Position numbers and translations under genes: made by a program
Notes under the pieces: generated by a model
The model's database searches: none
Told to the model about the DNA's origin: nothing
The model's input: only the letters and a program-made list of their open reading frames with translations
NCBI GenBank assembly: GCA_017643215.1
Contig: JAEPNV010000005.1
Location: 62,001 to 126,000 of the forward strand
Origin: Roseibium sp.
GTDB lineage: Bacteria > Pseudomonadota > Alphaproteobacteria > Rhizobiales > Stappiaceae
Length of the DNA stretch: 64,000 bases
Reading direction: 5' to 3'
Part shown: positions 33,193-40,908 of the stretch, one piece after another
Layout: each line of letters begins with the position of its first letter
Numbering within the stretch: position 1 is the first letter of the stretch

Positions 33193-34530
33193 ATGTCGAT
33201 GCAGGGATCTGCCGCAAAAGCGACAACCAACAACCTTGAAGCCTTCTGGATGCCGTTCACGGCAAACCGGCAGTTCAAGCAAACGCCGCGTCTGTTCGTG
33301 TCCGCCAAGGACATGCATTACACGACCGCCGATGGCCGGCAGGTCCTGGATGGAACCGCGGGTCTTTGGTGCTGCAACGCCGGCCACAGCCGTCCCCGGA
33401 TCGTGGAGGCCGTACAGGCCCAGATCGCCGAACTCGATTATGCGCCGGCGTTCCAGATGGGCCATCCAAAAGCGTTCGAGCTGGCCGCCCGACTGGCCGC
33501 TTTGACCCCCTCACCGCTCGACCATGTCTTCTTCACCAATTCCGGGTCGGAAAGCGTCGACACCGCGCTGAAGATCGCCATCGCTTACCAGCGGGAGATC
33601 GGTCAGGGCACCCGGACCCGCCTGATCGGCCGCGAGCGCGGTTATCACGGCGTTGGTTTTGGCGGCATTTCCGTCGGTGGGATCGTCAACAACCGCAAGA
33701 CATTCGGCACGATGCTGGCTGGCGTCGATCATATGCGTCACACGCATGATCTTGACCGCAACGCCTTTTCACGCGGCCAGCCCGAGAACGGCGCCGAATA
33801 TGCGGAAGAGCTGATCCGGATCATCCAGCTTCATGATCCATCCACCATCGCCGCGGTGATCGTGGAACCGGTGGCCGGCTCCACCGGCGTTCTGATCCCG
33901 CCGAAAAACTACCTCCAACGCCTACGCGAAATCTGTGATCAACACGGGATCCTGCTGATATTCGACGAGGTCATCACCGGCTTCGGCCGTCTCGGGTCCC
34001 CGTTCGCGACCGATTTCTTCGGGGTGACACCCGATCTCGTCACGACGGCCAAGGGTCTCACCAGCGGCGTCGTGCCGATGGGGGCAGTCTTCTGCACCAG
34101 CGCCATCTACGAAGCCTTCATGCACGGTCCGGAGCACCTGATCGAGTTGTTCCACGGCTACACCTACTCGGCCCATCCGCTGGCCTGCGCGGCAGCCCTC
34201 GCGACGCTGGACACCTACGACGAAGAAGGGCTTTTGACCCGGGCGGCGGACCTCGCCGACCACTGGGAAAACGGGCTGCACGCGCTCAAGGACTGTCCGA
34301 AGGTGATCGACATCCGAAATCTCGGCCTGATCGGGGCCATCGAACTGGAACCGATGGCCGGCGAGCCGACCAAACGGGCGTTTTCGGCGTTTCTGAAGGC
34401 CTACGACGACGGGATCCTGATCCGCACCACCGGCGACATCATCGCCCTGTCACCGCCGCTCATCATCTCCAAGGCCCAGATCGACGAGCTGTTCGACAAG
34501 CTGCGGACCGTCTTGAATTCCATTGACTGA
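33193..34530 (+). CDS. Class III omega-aminotransferase (beta-alanine:pyruvate type)
   Basis: PLP-dependent aminotransferase of 445 residues. GLWCCNAGHSRPRIV, FTNSGSESVDTALK, the EPVAGSTGVLIPP loop, IFDEVITGFGR with the PLP Asp, and TTAKGLTSGVVPMG with the aldimine Lys are all intact; the N-terminal FWMPFTANRQFK is typical of beta-alanine:pyruvate transaminases. ATG 33193 has GGGGAGG upstream. As first gene after the RutR boxes and before beta-ureidopropionase-like and dihydropyrimidinase genes, it would deaminate beta-alanine or 3-aminoisobutyrate to (methyl)malonate semialdehyde. Confidence 0.9.
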   Translation: MSMQGSAAKATTNNLEAFWMPFTANRQFKQTPRLFVSAKDMHYTTADGRQVLDGTAGLWCCNAGHSRPRIVEAVQAQIAELDYAPAFQMGHPKAFELAARLAALTPSPLDHVFFTNSGSESVDTALKIAIAYQREIGQGTRTRLIGRERGYHGVGFGGISVGGIVNNRKTFGTMLAGVDHMRHTHDLDRNAFSRGQPENGAEYAEELIRIIQLHDPSTIAAVIVEPVAGSTGVLIPPKNYLQRLREICDQHGILLIFDEVITGFGRLGSPFATDFFGVTPDLVTTAKGLTSGVVPMGAVFCTSAIYEAFMHGPEHLIELFHGYTYSAHPLACAAALATLDTYDEEGLLTRAADLADHWENGLHALKDCPKVIDIRNLGLIGAIELEPMAGEPTKRAFSAFLKAYDDGILIRTTGDIIALSPPLIISKAQIDELFDKLRTVLNSID

Positions 34531-34634
34531 CGGGCGCAGGCGGCGGTTACGGCCGGGGGCTTTCACACCGTGAACGTCTCTTGGGCCGGTCGTCCGCCCG
34601 GCGCCTCAACGAACCAACGAGGGGAACAAGAACC

Positions 34635-35891
34635 ATGGCCGCACCCGGCGAGAACCTTCGGATCAATCCCGACCGGCTCTGGGACAGCCTGATGGAAATG
34701 GCCAAGATCGGTCCCGGCGTTGCCGGCGGCAACAACCGGCAAACCGTCACGGATGAAGACGGCGAAGGCCGCAAGCTGTTCCAGACATGGTGCGAGGACG
34801 CCGGCATGACCATGGGCGTCGACACCATGGGCAACATGTTCATGACGCGCGCCGGCACCGACACGGATGCCCTGCCCGTCTATGTCGGCTCCCATCTCGA
34901 TACCCAGCCGACCGGCGGCAAATATGATGGCGTTCTGGGAGTGCTCGGCGGGCTTGAGGTGGTGCGCACGATGAACGATCTCGGCATCAAGACCAAACAC
35001 CCGATCGTGGTCACCAACTGGACCAACGAGGAAGGCACGCGGTTCGCGCCCGCCATGCTGGCGTCCGGCGTGTTCGCCGGGGTCCATGACCAGGACTGGG
35101 CGTATGGGCGCGAGGACGCCGACGGCAAGTCCTTCGGCGATGAATTGAACCGCATCGGCTGGGTCGGTGATGAAGAGGTCGGCGCCCGCAAGGACAAGAT
35201 GCACGCCTTCTTTGAGCTCCATATCGAACAGGGGCCGATCCTGGAGGCCGAGGGTAAGGACATTGGCGTCGTCACCCACGGTCAGGGCCTTTCCTGGACG
35301 CAGGTGACCGTCACCGGCAAGGAAAGCCACACCGGCTCAACGCCGATGCCCATGCGCAAGAACGCCGGCCTTGCCATGGCCCGCATTCTGGAACTCGTCG
35401 ACGAGATCGCCTGGTCCCACAAGCCGCACGCGGTCGGGGCAGCCGGTCATATCGATGTTTACCCGAATTCGCGCAACGTCATCCCGGGCACCGCCGTCTT
35501 CACCATCGATTTCCGCTCGCCCGATCTCAGCGTCATTCAGGACATGGAAGCCCGCCTGAAATCCGGCGCCACAAAGATCTGCGAGGACATGGGACTGGGC
35601 GTGGCATTCGAAAAGGTCGGCGGCTTCGATCCGGTGACCTTCGACGAAAACTGTGTCGCCGCGATCCGCGGCGCGGCCGAACGGCTCGGGTATTCCCATC
35701 GGGACATCATCTCCGGTGCCGGACACGATGCGTGCTGGATCAACCGCGTCGCGCCCACGGCCATGGTCATGTGCCCATGCGTCGACGGCCTGTCGCACAA
35801 CGAGGCGGAAGAAATCACCAAGGACTGGGCCAAGGCAGGCGCGGACGTTCTCTTCCACGCGGTGGTCGAGACGGCGGAGATTGTGGAATAG
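34635..35891 (+). CDS. Zn-dependent amidohydrolase (N-carbamoyl-beta-alanine amidase-like)
   Basis: M20-family/allantoate amidohydrolase-like enzyme of 418 residues. Metal-site segments are GSHLDTQPTGGKYDGVLGV, NWTNEEGTRFAP, FELHIEQGPILE and the final SGAGHDACWI; the lid-domain ESHTGSTPMPMRKNAG is present. Starts at ATG 34635 with GAGGGGAAC upstream. In this cluster it would hydrolyse N-carbamoyl-beta-alanine to beta-alanine, CO2 and ammonia, the third step of reductive pyrimidine breakdown. An N-carbamoyl-L-amino acid hydrolase role is the alternative. Confidence 0.9.
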   Translation: MAAPGENLRINPDRLWDSLMEMAKIGPGVAGGNNRQTVTDEDGEGRKLFQTWCEDAGMTMGVDTMGNMFMTRAGTDTDALPVYVGSHLDTQPTGGKYDGVLGVLGGLEVVRTMNDLGIKTKHPIVVTNWTNEEGTRFAPAMLASGVFAGVHDQDWAYGREDADGKSFGDELNRIGWVGDEEVGARKDKMHAFFELHIEQGPILEAEGKDIGVVTHGQGLSWTQVTVTGKESHTGSTPMPMRKNAGLAMARILELVDEIAWSHKPHAVGAAGHIDVYPNSRNVIPGTAVFTIDFRSPDLSVIQDMEARLKSGATKICEDMGLGVAFEKVGGFDPVTFDENCVAAIRGAAERLGYSHRDIISGAGHDACWINRVAPTAMVMCPCVDGLSHNEAEEITKDWAKAGADVLFHAVVETAEIVE

Positions 35892-35939
35892 GCCGAAACT
35901 TCATATGTTTTTTAGGTCGACCCGTCAGGAGCAGAGCAA

Positions 35940-36164
35940 ATGGCCTCCGGTTCAAACGGAGATGTCACCAACGCCCTCATTTTCGAAACGCTCAAGGCGA
36001 TGCAGGGAACACTTGCACGTCACACCGAGGATCTGCGCGAAATCAAGAGCCGATTGGGCATTCTCGAAGCCCAATACGCCAGCTTGTCGACACGTGTCGA
36101 TCGCCTCGACGAACGCCTGGCCAGGGTCGAAAAACGGCTCGGCCTCGTTGACACCGCGATCTGA
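35940..36164 (+). CDS. Small coiled-coil protein of unknown function
   Basis: 74 residues; after about residue 20 it is a continuous heptad pattern (EDLREIKSRLGILEAQYASL, then STRVDRLDERLARVEKRLGL), strongly predicted to be a coiled coil. AGGAG is placed correctly before ATG 35940, supporting expression. Similar small coiled-coil proteins are often found beside unrelated genes in alphaproteobacteria. No catalytic features. It sits between the amidohydrolase gene and the GIY-YIG cassette. Confidence 0.7.
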   Translation: MASGSNGDVTNALIFETLKAMQGTLARHTEDLREIKSRLGILEAQYASLSTRVDRLDERLARVEKRLGLVDTAI

Positions 36165-36271
36165 ACACGGTGCGCAGGATCTGGTGACACCCAAACGCGA
36201 TCGCGTCCCTGTGCGGCCCGCCGAGACGGCGGACAAGGTAGAACAGTTGATGCAATTGAAGGAGAATTCTC

Positions 36272-36307
36272 CGGCTCTCCGATCCTGGCTCGAGGCCGGG
36301 ATGACGG
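36272..36307. repeat. Palindromic intergenic element, copy 2
   Basis: Inverse of 1192-1228 with about four differences; its core CCTGGCTCGAGGCCGGG is a hairpin and is related in sequence to the inverted repeats around the GIY-YIG gene just downstream. Confidence 0.6.
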
Positions 36308-36426
36308 CAGGTTGGTTTGACGGGAGAACGGAGGAAGGTGGTTTGCAGAGTGTTGAGACGGGTCAGCAACCTGTGTTGACCGGACATCATGGGATGGGCG
36401 CTTGGGACGAGGCTATTCGTATGGCG

Positions 36427-36455
36427 CGCCGTCCCGGCCTTGAGCCGGGACCTCA
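36427..36455. repeat. Left 29-bp inverted repeat of the GIY-YIG cassette
   Basis: Identical, in inverse orientation, to 36780-36808 over all 29 bases. Each copy contains its own hairpin, GTCCCGGC-CTTGA-GCCGGGAC. The pair encloses 324 bases that hold little but the GIY-YIG gene. Confidence 0.85.
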
Positions 36456-36469
36456 AGCACGAGAGTGAA

Positions 36470-36757
36470 GTGACGCATTTCGTTTGCATTCTTGCAAGCC
36501 GACCGCGCGGAGCAATTTACATTGGATCCACCCGCGATCTGCGTCAAAGAGTGGAGCAACATCAAGCGGGAATTCCAGGTAGCCACACCTCCAAGTACAA
36601 CATCATAACGCTCGTTTATTTTGAGCAGCACCAAGAGGTGCAGGAAGCAGCAAATCGGGAAAAGCGCATCAAACGATGGCCTCGAAAATGGAAAGACGAC
36701 CTCGTAAACACGGTCAATCCAGATTGGGCGGATCTATGTCATCAAATACCGCTTTGA
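36470..36757 (+). CDS. GIY-YIG family nuclease (UPF0213-like)
   Basis: Single-domain GIY-YIG protein of 95 residues. The name motif appears as THFVCILAS...AIYIGSTRDLRQRVEQH, with the catalytic Arg in the RQRV segment, then TLVYFEQHQEVQEAANREKRIKRW with the metal-binding Glu and the terminal VNPDWADL. The start is probably GTG 36470; an ATG at 36389 would run through the left repeat. The gene is bracketed by a perfect 29-bp inverted repeat and sits between two pyrimidine-degradation genes to which it has no metabolic link. Its role is unknown; a part in moving or maintaining the repeats is inferred. Confidence 0.88.
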   Translation: MTHFVCILASRPRGAIYIGSTRDLRQRVEQHQAGIPGSHTSKYNIITLVYFEQHQEVQEAANREKRIKRWPRKWKDDLVNTVNPDWADLCHQIPL

Positions 36758-36779
36758 GGTCCGTCTGCCAGAAGTTCAA

Positions 36780-36808
36780 TGAGGTCCCGGCTCAAGGCCG
36801 GGACGGCG
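36780..36808. repeat. Right 29-bp inverted repeat of the GIY-YIG cassette
   Basis: Exact inverse of 36427-36455, starting 22 bases after the GIY-YIG stop. Similarity ends at the repeat edges: the flanks beyond do not match. Confidence 0.85.
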
Positions 36809-36843
36809 TGATAGACAAGTCCTAGGGCTAAAAGGGGACAAAG

Positions 36844-38301
36844 ATGGCGACAAAGGTGATCAAGGGCGGAACCGTGGTGACCGCCGACCTGACATATGTG
36901 GCGGACGTGAAGATCAACGGCGGCAAGATCGTCGAGATCGGCCCGAACCTGTCGGGCGATGAAACACTCGATGCGACCGGCTGCTACGTCATGCCGGGCG
37001 GCATCGACCCGCACACGCATCTGGAGATGCCCTTCATGGGCACCTATTCCTCGGACAATTTCGACAGCGGCACGCGGGCGGCCCTGTCCGGCGGCACCAC
37101 CATGGTGGTCGATTTCGCCCTGCCCGCGCCCGAGCAGTCCCTCCTGGAAGCGCTCCAGATGTGGGACAACAAGTCAACAATGGCGCATTGTGACTATTCC
37201 TTCCACATGGCGATCACCTGGTGGGGCGAACAGGTCTTCAACGAAATGCAGACCGTCGTGCGCGAAAAGGGCATCAACACGTTCAAGCACTTCATGGCCT
37301 ACAAGGGCGCCTTGATGGTGAACGACGACGAGATGTTCGCCTCGTTCCAGCGCTGTGCGGAACTCGGCGCCCTGCCGCTCGTCCACGCCGAAAACGGCGA
37401 CGTGGTGGCGACGCTCCAGCAAAAACTCCTGTCCGAAGGCAACAACGGCCCGGAAGCCCATGCCTATTCGCGTCCGCCAGAGGTCGAGGGCGAAGCCACC
37501 AACCGGGCGATCATGATCGCCGACATGGCCGGCGTGCCGGTCTATATCGTGCACACGTCATCCGAACAGGCGCATGAGGCGATCCGCCGGGCGCGCCAGA
37601 ACGGCATAAGGGCCTATGGCGAGCCGCTGATCCAGCACCTCACGCTCGATGAGAGCGAGTACAAGAACCCGGATTGGGACCACGCCGCCCGCCGGGTCAT
37701 GTCCCCGCCCTTCCGGGACCAAAAGCACCAGGATTCGCTCTGGGCGGGCCTTGCGTCCGGATCCCTGCAGGTGGTCGCCACGGACCATTGCGCCTTCACC
37801 ACGGAGCAGAAGCGGAACGGCATCGGTGACTTCACCAAGATCCCCAATGGCACCGGCGGCCTGGAAGACCGGTTGCCGATGCTTTGGACCCATGGTGTGG
37901 CCACCGGGCGGTTGACGATGAACGAGTTTGTCGCCGTCACCTCCACCAACATCGCCAAGATCCTGAATGTCTATCCGAAAAAGGGCGGGATCCTGGTGGG
38001 CGCCGATGCCGACATCGTGGTCTGGGATCCGGAAAAGGAAAAGACGATCTCCGCCGCGACCCAGGAATCGGCCATTGATTACAACGTGTTCGAGGGCAAG
38101 ACGGTCAAGGGCCTGCCTCGCTACACCTTGACCCGCGGCCGGGTCGCGGTGGACGACGGAAAGGTGATCCCGCAGCAGGGCCATGGCCAGTTCGTCAAGC
38201 GCGAGCCGTTCCAGGCGGTCAACAAGGCCCTGTCGACCTGGAAAGAGCTAACAGCCCCGCGCAAGGTGGAACGCACCGGCATCCCGGTCAGCGGAGTTTG
38301 A
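36844..38301 (+). CDS. hydA: Dihydropyrimidinase (D-hydantoinase)
   Basis: Amidohydrolase of 485 residues that opens dihydrouracil/dihydrothymine to N-carbamoyl-beta-amino acids. The HxH pair is in GGIDPHTHLEMPF, the carboxylated metal-bridging Lys in FKHFMAYKGAL, metal His residues in VHAENGD and VYIVHTSSEQA, and the catalytic Asp in ATDHCAFT. AAAGGGGACAAAG precedes the ATG. Together with the upstream amidase and transaminase it forms the reductive pyrimidine path; a hydantoin substrate is also possible. Confidence 0.93.
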   Translation: MATKVIKGGTVVTADLTYVADVKINGGKIVEIGPNLSGDETLDATGCYVMPGGIDPHTHLEMPFMGTYSSDNFDSGTRAALSGGTTMVVDFALPAPEQSLLEALQMWDNKSTMAHCDYSFHMAITWWGEQVFNEMQTVVREKGINTFKHFMAYKGALMVNDDEMFASFQRCAELGALPLVHAENGDVVATLQQKLLSEGNNGPEAHAYSRPPEVEGEATNRAIMIADMAGVPVYIVHTSSEQAHEAIRRARQNGIRAYGEPLIQHLTLDESEYKNPDWDHAARRVMSPPFRDQKHQDSLWAGLASGSLQVVATDHCAFTTEQKRNGIGDFTKIPNGTGGLEDRLPMLWTHGVATGRLTMNEFVAVTSTNIAKILNVYPKKGGILVGADADIVVWDPEKEKTISAATQESAIDYNVFEGKTVKGLPRYTLTRGRVAVDDGKVIPQQGHGQFVKREPFQAVNKALSTWKELTAPRKVERTGIPVSGV

Positions 38302-38353
38302 CGGGGTCCATGGGCATTCAGCGCAACCGCGATGGCAGCGGGATCGGCCGCGC

Positions 38354-38390
38354 ACCCCCACCCCTGGCCCCTCCCCGCAAGGGGGAGGGG
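38354..38390. repeat. Left 37-bp inverted repeat before the DUF559 gene
   Basis: Matches the inverse of 38493-38529 with one mismatch in 37. Contains CCCCTCCCCGCAAGGGGGAGGGG, itself a hairpin. The two copies enclose 102 bases with no gene. Confidence 0.8.
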
Positions 38391-38492
38391 AAAGGATGCC
38401 GAGGTTATACTGAAACACCGGCCGTGCGGCTCCGGAGCGGGATCTGGATCGTCCACGCGCACAGCAAGTTTTTTGAGCGTTGGCCGCCCGTC

Positions 38493-38529
38493 CCCCTCCC
38501 CCTTGCGGGGAGGGGCTAGGGGTGGGGGT
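38493..38529. repeat. Right 37-bp inverted repeat, next to the DUF559 start codon
   Basis: Inverse of 38354-38390 with one difference. It ends five bases before the DUF559 ATG (38535), so it lies where the ribosome site or leader of that gene must be. Confidence 0.8.
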
Positions 38530-38534
38530 CTAGA

Positions 38535-38903
38535 ATGTCGCCGAGCAAGGTGGACAAATCGGCCGTCAGGCGCGCCCGCGCGCTTCGAAACGCTATGACC
38601 GGGGGCGAACGGCGCCTTTGGATGGAACTTCGCCAACTGCGCAAAACACACGGAATTCATGTGCGCCGGCAAGTGCCGATCGATCCTTATATTGCGGACT
38701 TTGCCGTTCACGCGGCGAGGCTTGTCATCGAGCTTGATGGCGAGGTTCATGGCACTGCCGAACGCTTGATGCGCGACAGAACACGCGACAGGTGGCTTCA
38801 ACGGGCCGGTTATCGGACGCTTCGCATTCAAACCGGGGACTTGGCAACAAATCTGGATGGTTGCATAGAAACGATATTGCGAAAACTGGCAGGACACCAA
38901 TGA
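38535..38903 (+). CDS. DUF559 (Vsr-like PD-(D/E)XK) nuclease-fold protein
   Basis: 122 residues. The N-terminal LRNAMTGGERRLWMELRQLR is the DUF559 signature; the nuclease core is VPIDPYIADFAVHAARLVIELDGEVH, giving the Asp...ExD pattern of PD-(D/E)XK enzymes, followed by RDRWLQRAGYRTLRI. It has no separate ribosome site because the inverted repeat ends five bases before its ATG. A weaker GC-rich inverted motif (CGCCTCCCC...GGAGGAGG) follows the gene near 38940-38965. Like the GIY-YIG gene it interrupts a metabolic cluster. Function unknown. Confidence 0.85.
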   Translation: MSPSKVDKSAVRRARALRNAMTGGERRLWMELRQLRKTHGIHVRRQVPIDPYIADFAVHAARLVIELDGEVHGTAERLMRDRTRDRWLQRAGYRTLRIQTGDLATNLDGCIETILRKLAGHQ

Positions 38904-38994
38904 CCGCGTTTGTCGCGAACACGCCCGCATCCCCGACGCCTCCCCGCATGGAGGAGGAGGCACCGTTTCGCTCCGCCAGAGGGAAAACCAGAGT

Positions 38995-39825
38995 ATGTTG
39001 ACGGCAAGTGAAATCGAAGACGGGCTGGAAGACGCCATGAGAAAACCGGATCCGGTCATCGACATCGACAACCTGTCGCTGACCTTCGAGACCAATGACG
39101 GGCCGGTTCATGCACTGTCCGACATCGACCTCAAAATCGAGGAAGGCGATTTTGTCTCGTTTATTGGTCCATCCGGCTGCGGCAAGACCACATTGTTGCG
39201 GGTCATCGCCGATCTGGAGCAGCCGACCGCCGGATCGATCACGGTCAATGGCGTATCGCCGGAAGCGGCGCGCCTCGCCCGCGCCTATGGCTATGTCTTT
39301 CAGGCCGCCGCGCTTTATCCCTGGCGCACGATCGCCAAGAACGTCGCCCTTCCCTTGGAAATCATGGGGCTTTCAAGGGACGAGCAGAACCGGCGCATCG
39401 CCCGGAACATGGAGCTCGTCAACCTGTCCGGCTTTGAGAAGAAGTTCCCCTGGCAGCTCTCCGGCGGCATGCAGCAACGCGCCTCGATCGCCCGGGCGCT
39501 GGCCGTGGAACCGGATCTCCTCTTGATGGACGAGCCGTTCGGCGCGCTCGACGAAATCGTGCGCGACCATCTGAACGAGCAGCTTCTCCAGCTTTGGGCC
39601 AAGACCAACAAGACCGTCGTGTTCGTGACCCACTCGATCCCCGAAGCGGTGTTCCTGTCCTCCAAGATCGTTGTTCTATGCCCCCGCCCCGGCCGGATCT
39701 ACGACGTGATTGAAAGCGATCTGCCGCGCGAGCGCACGCTCGACATCCGCGAAACGCCCCAGTTCCTGAAAATCGCCCACCGCGTCCGCGAGGGCCTGAA
39801 GGCGGGGCATTCCTATGAGGATTGA
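38995..39825 (+). CDS. ABC transporter ATPase (SsuB/TauB/ThiZ-like)
   Basis: ABC ATPase of 276 residues. Walker A GPSGCGKTTLL, Q-loop VFQAAALYPW, signature QLSGGMQQRASIARALA, Walker B LLLMDEPFGALD and the switch His in FVTHSIPEA are intact. Start ATG 38995, or 39037 just before the conserved part. With two permeases it forms an importer of the nitrate/sulfonate/pyrimidine-precursor class. Position in a rutR cluster suggests pyrimidine, hydantoin or a related base as cargo. Confidence 0.92.
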   Translation: MLTASEIEDGLEDAMRKPDPVIDIDNLSLTFETNDGPVHALSDIDLKIEEGDFVSFIGPSGCGKTTLLRVIADLEQPTAGSITVNGVSPEAARLARAYGYVFQAAALYPWRTIAKNVALPLEIMGLSRDEQNRRIARNMELVNLSGFEKKFPWQLSGGMQQRASIARALAVEPDLLLMDEPFGALDEIVRDHLNEQLLQLWAKTNKTVVFVTHSIPEAVFLSSKIVVLCPRPGRIYDVIESDLPRERTLDIRETPQFLKIAHRVREGLKAGHSYED

Positions 39826-39838
39826 GGCGTCGCCCTTC

Positions 39839-39950
39839 TCTCATCGTCATCCCGGACAAGCGCAGCGCGATCCGGGACCGGTGCACCGCAGAGCCGATAG
39901 GGGCTCTCTGATCCCGGCGCTTCGCGCTGCTGCGGCCGGGAAGACAAAGG
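39839..39950. repeat. Palindrome-rich spacer between ABC genes
   Basis: Contains CATCCCGGACAAGCGCAGCG, then GATCCGGGACCGG, then GATCCCGGCGCTTCGCGCTG, typical dispersed alphaproteobacterial palindromes. No coding capacity. It separates the ATPase and permease genes by 156 bases. Confidence 0.55.
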
Positions 39951-39981
39951 TGGCATTGACGAGCGAACGAAGGGCCGCCTT

Positions 39982-40908
39982 ATGACCGACACCGCCCTTG
40001 CCGCGCCGTCCCGCGGCCTCAATCCCTTTGCCGGGCTGATGGCTGGCACCGCGGGCCCGGTCACCGTCGTCGTCCTGGCGATCTTCGCGATCTGGTACGT
40101 GGCGGCCGTTGCGCTCAACACGCCCTTTCAAATGGACATGTATGAGCGCGGCGATCAGACCGACGTGCCGTTCACACAGCTTGTTTCCGACACGCTCGCC
40201 CAGGAACGGCCTGTTCTGCCGGCCCCGCACCAGGTGGCGGTGGAGATCTGGAACACGACGGTTGAAAAGAAAATCACCTCCAAGCGGTCGCTCATCTATC
40301 ATTCGGGCATTACGCTGTCGTCGACCCTGCTCGGCTTTTTGATCGGCACGGGGCTCGGCATCTTGCTCGCCATCGGCATCGTGCATTCGCGCGTTCTCGA
40401 CAAATCCCTGATGCCCTGGGTGATTTCCTCGCAGACGATCCCGATCCTGGCAATCGCGCCGATGATCATCGTCGTCCTGAACGCCATCGGCATTTCCGGT
40501 CTGCTGCCCAAGGCGATGATCTCGACTTACCTGTCGTTCTTTCCGGTGACCGTCGGCATGGTGAAGGGCCTGCGCTCGCCGGAAATCATGCACATGGACC
40601 TGATGCACACCTATTCAGCCACCCGCGTCCAGGCGTTCTGGAAGCTGCGGCTTCCTTATGCCGTCCCCTATCTCTTCACGTCGATGAAGATCGGCATGGC
40701 CGCCTCGCTGGTCGGCGCGATTGTCGGCGAACTGCCCACCGGAGCCGTTGCCGGGCTCGGCGCCCGGCTTCTGGCCGGGTCTTATTATGGCCAGACGGTC
40801 CAGATCTGGTCGGCGCTCCTTATGGCCGCGTTTCTTGCCGGCACGCTTGTCGCCCTGATCGGTCTTGTTGAACGGCTCACCTTGAAACGCATGGGGATGG
40901 CGCGATGA
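39982..40908 (+). CDS. ABC transporter permease (BPD_transp_1)
   Basis: Permease of 308 residues with about six membrane segments. The first hydrophobic segment (GPVTVVVLAIFAIWYVAAVAL) is followed by an unusually long periplasmic loop to about residue 105. The EAA-type coupling loop lies near DLMHTYSATRVQAFWKLRLP. Its stop overlaps the next permease as ATGA. Partners are the ATPase at 38995 and the second permease; no binding protein is encoded next to them. Confidence 0.9.
   Translation: MTDTALAAPSRGLNPFAGLMAGTAGPVTVVVLAIFAIWYVAAVALNTPFQMDMYERGDQTDVPFTQLVSDTLAQERPVLPAPHQVAVEIWNTTVEKKITSKRSLIYHSGITLSSTLLGFLIGTGLGILLAIGIVHSRVLDKSLMPWVISSQTIPILAIAPMIIVVLNAIGISGLLPKAMISTYLSFFPVTVGMVKGLRSPEIMHMDLMHTYSATRVQAFWKLRLPYAVPYLFTSMKIGMAASLVGAIVGELPTGAVAGLGARLLAGSYYGQTVQIWSALLMAAFLAGTLVALIGLVERLTLKRMGMAR

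Noticed and set aside
38354..38529. Possible CRISPR-like repeat arrangement
   Set aside because: Only two copies, inverted and not direct, with a single 102-base interval; not an array.
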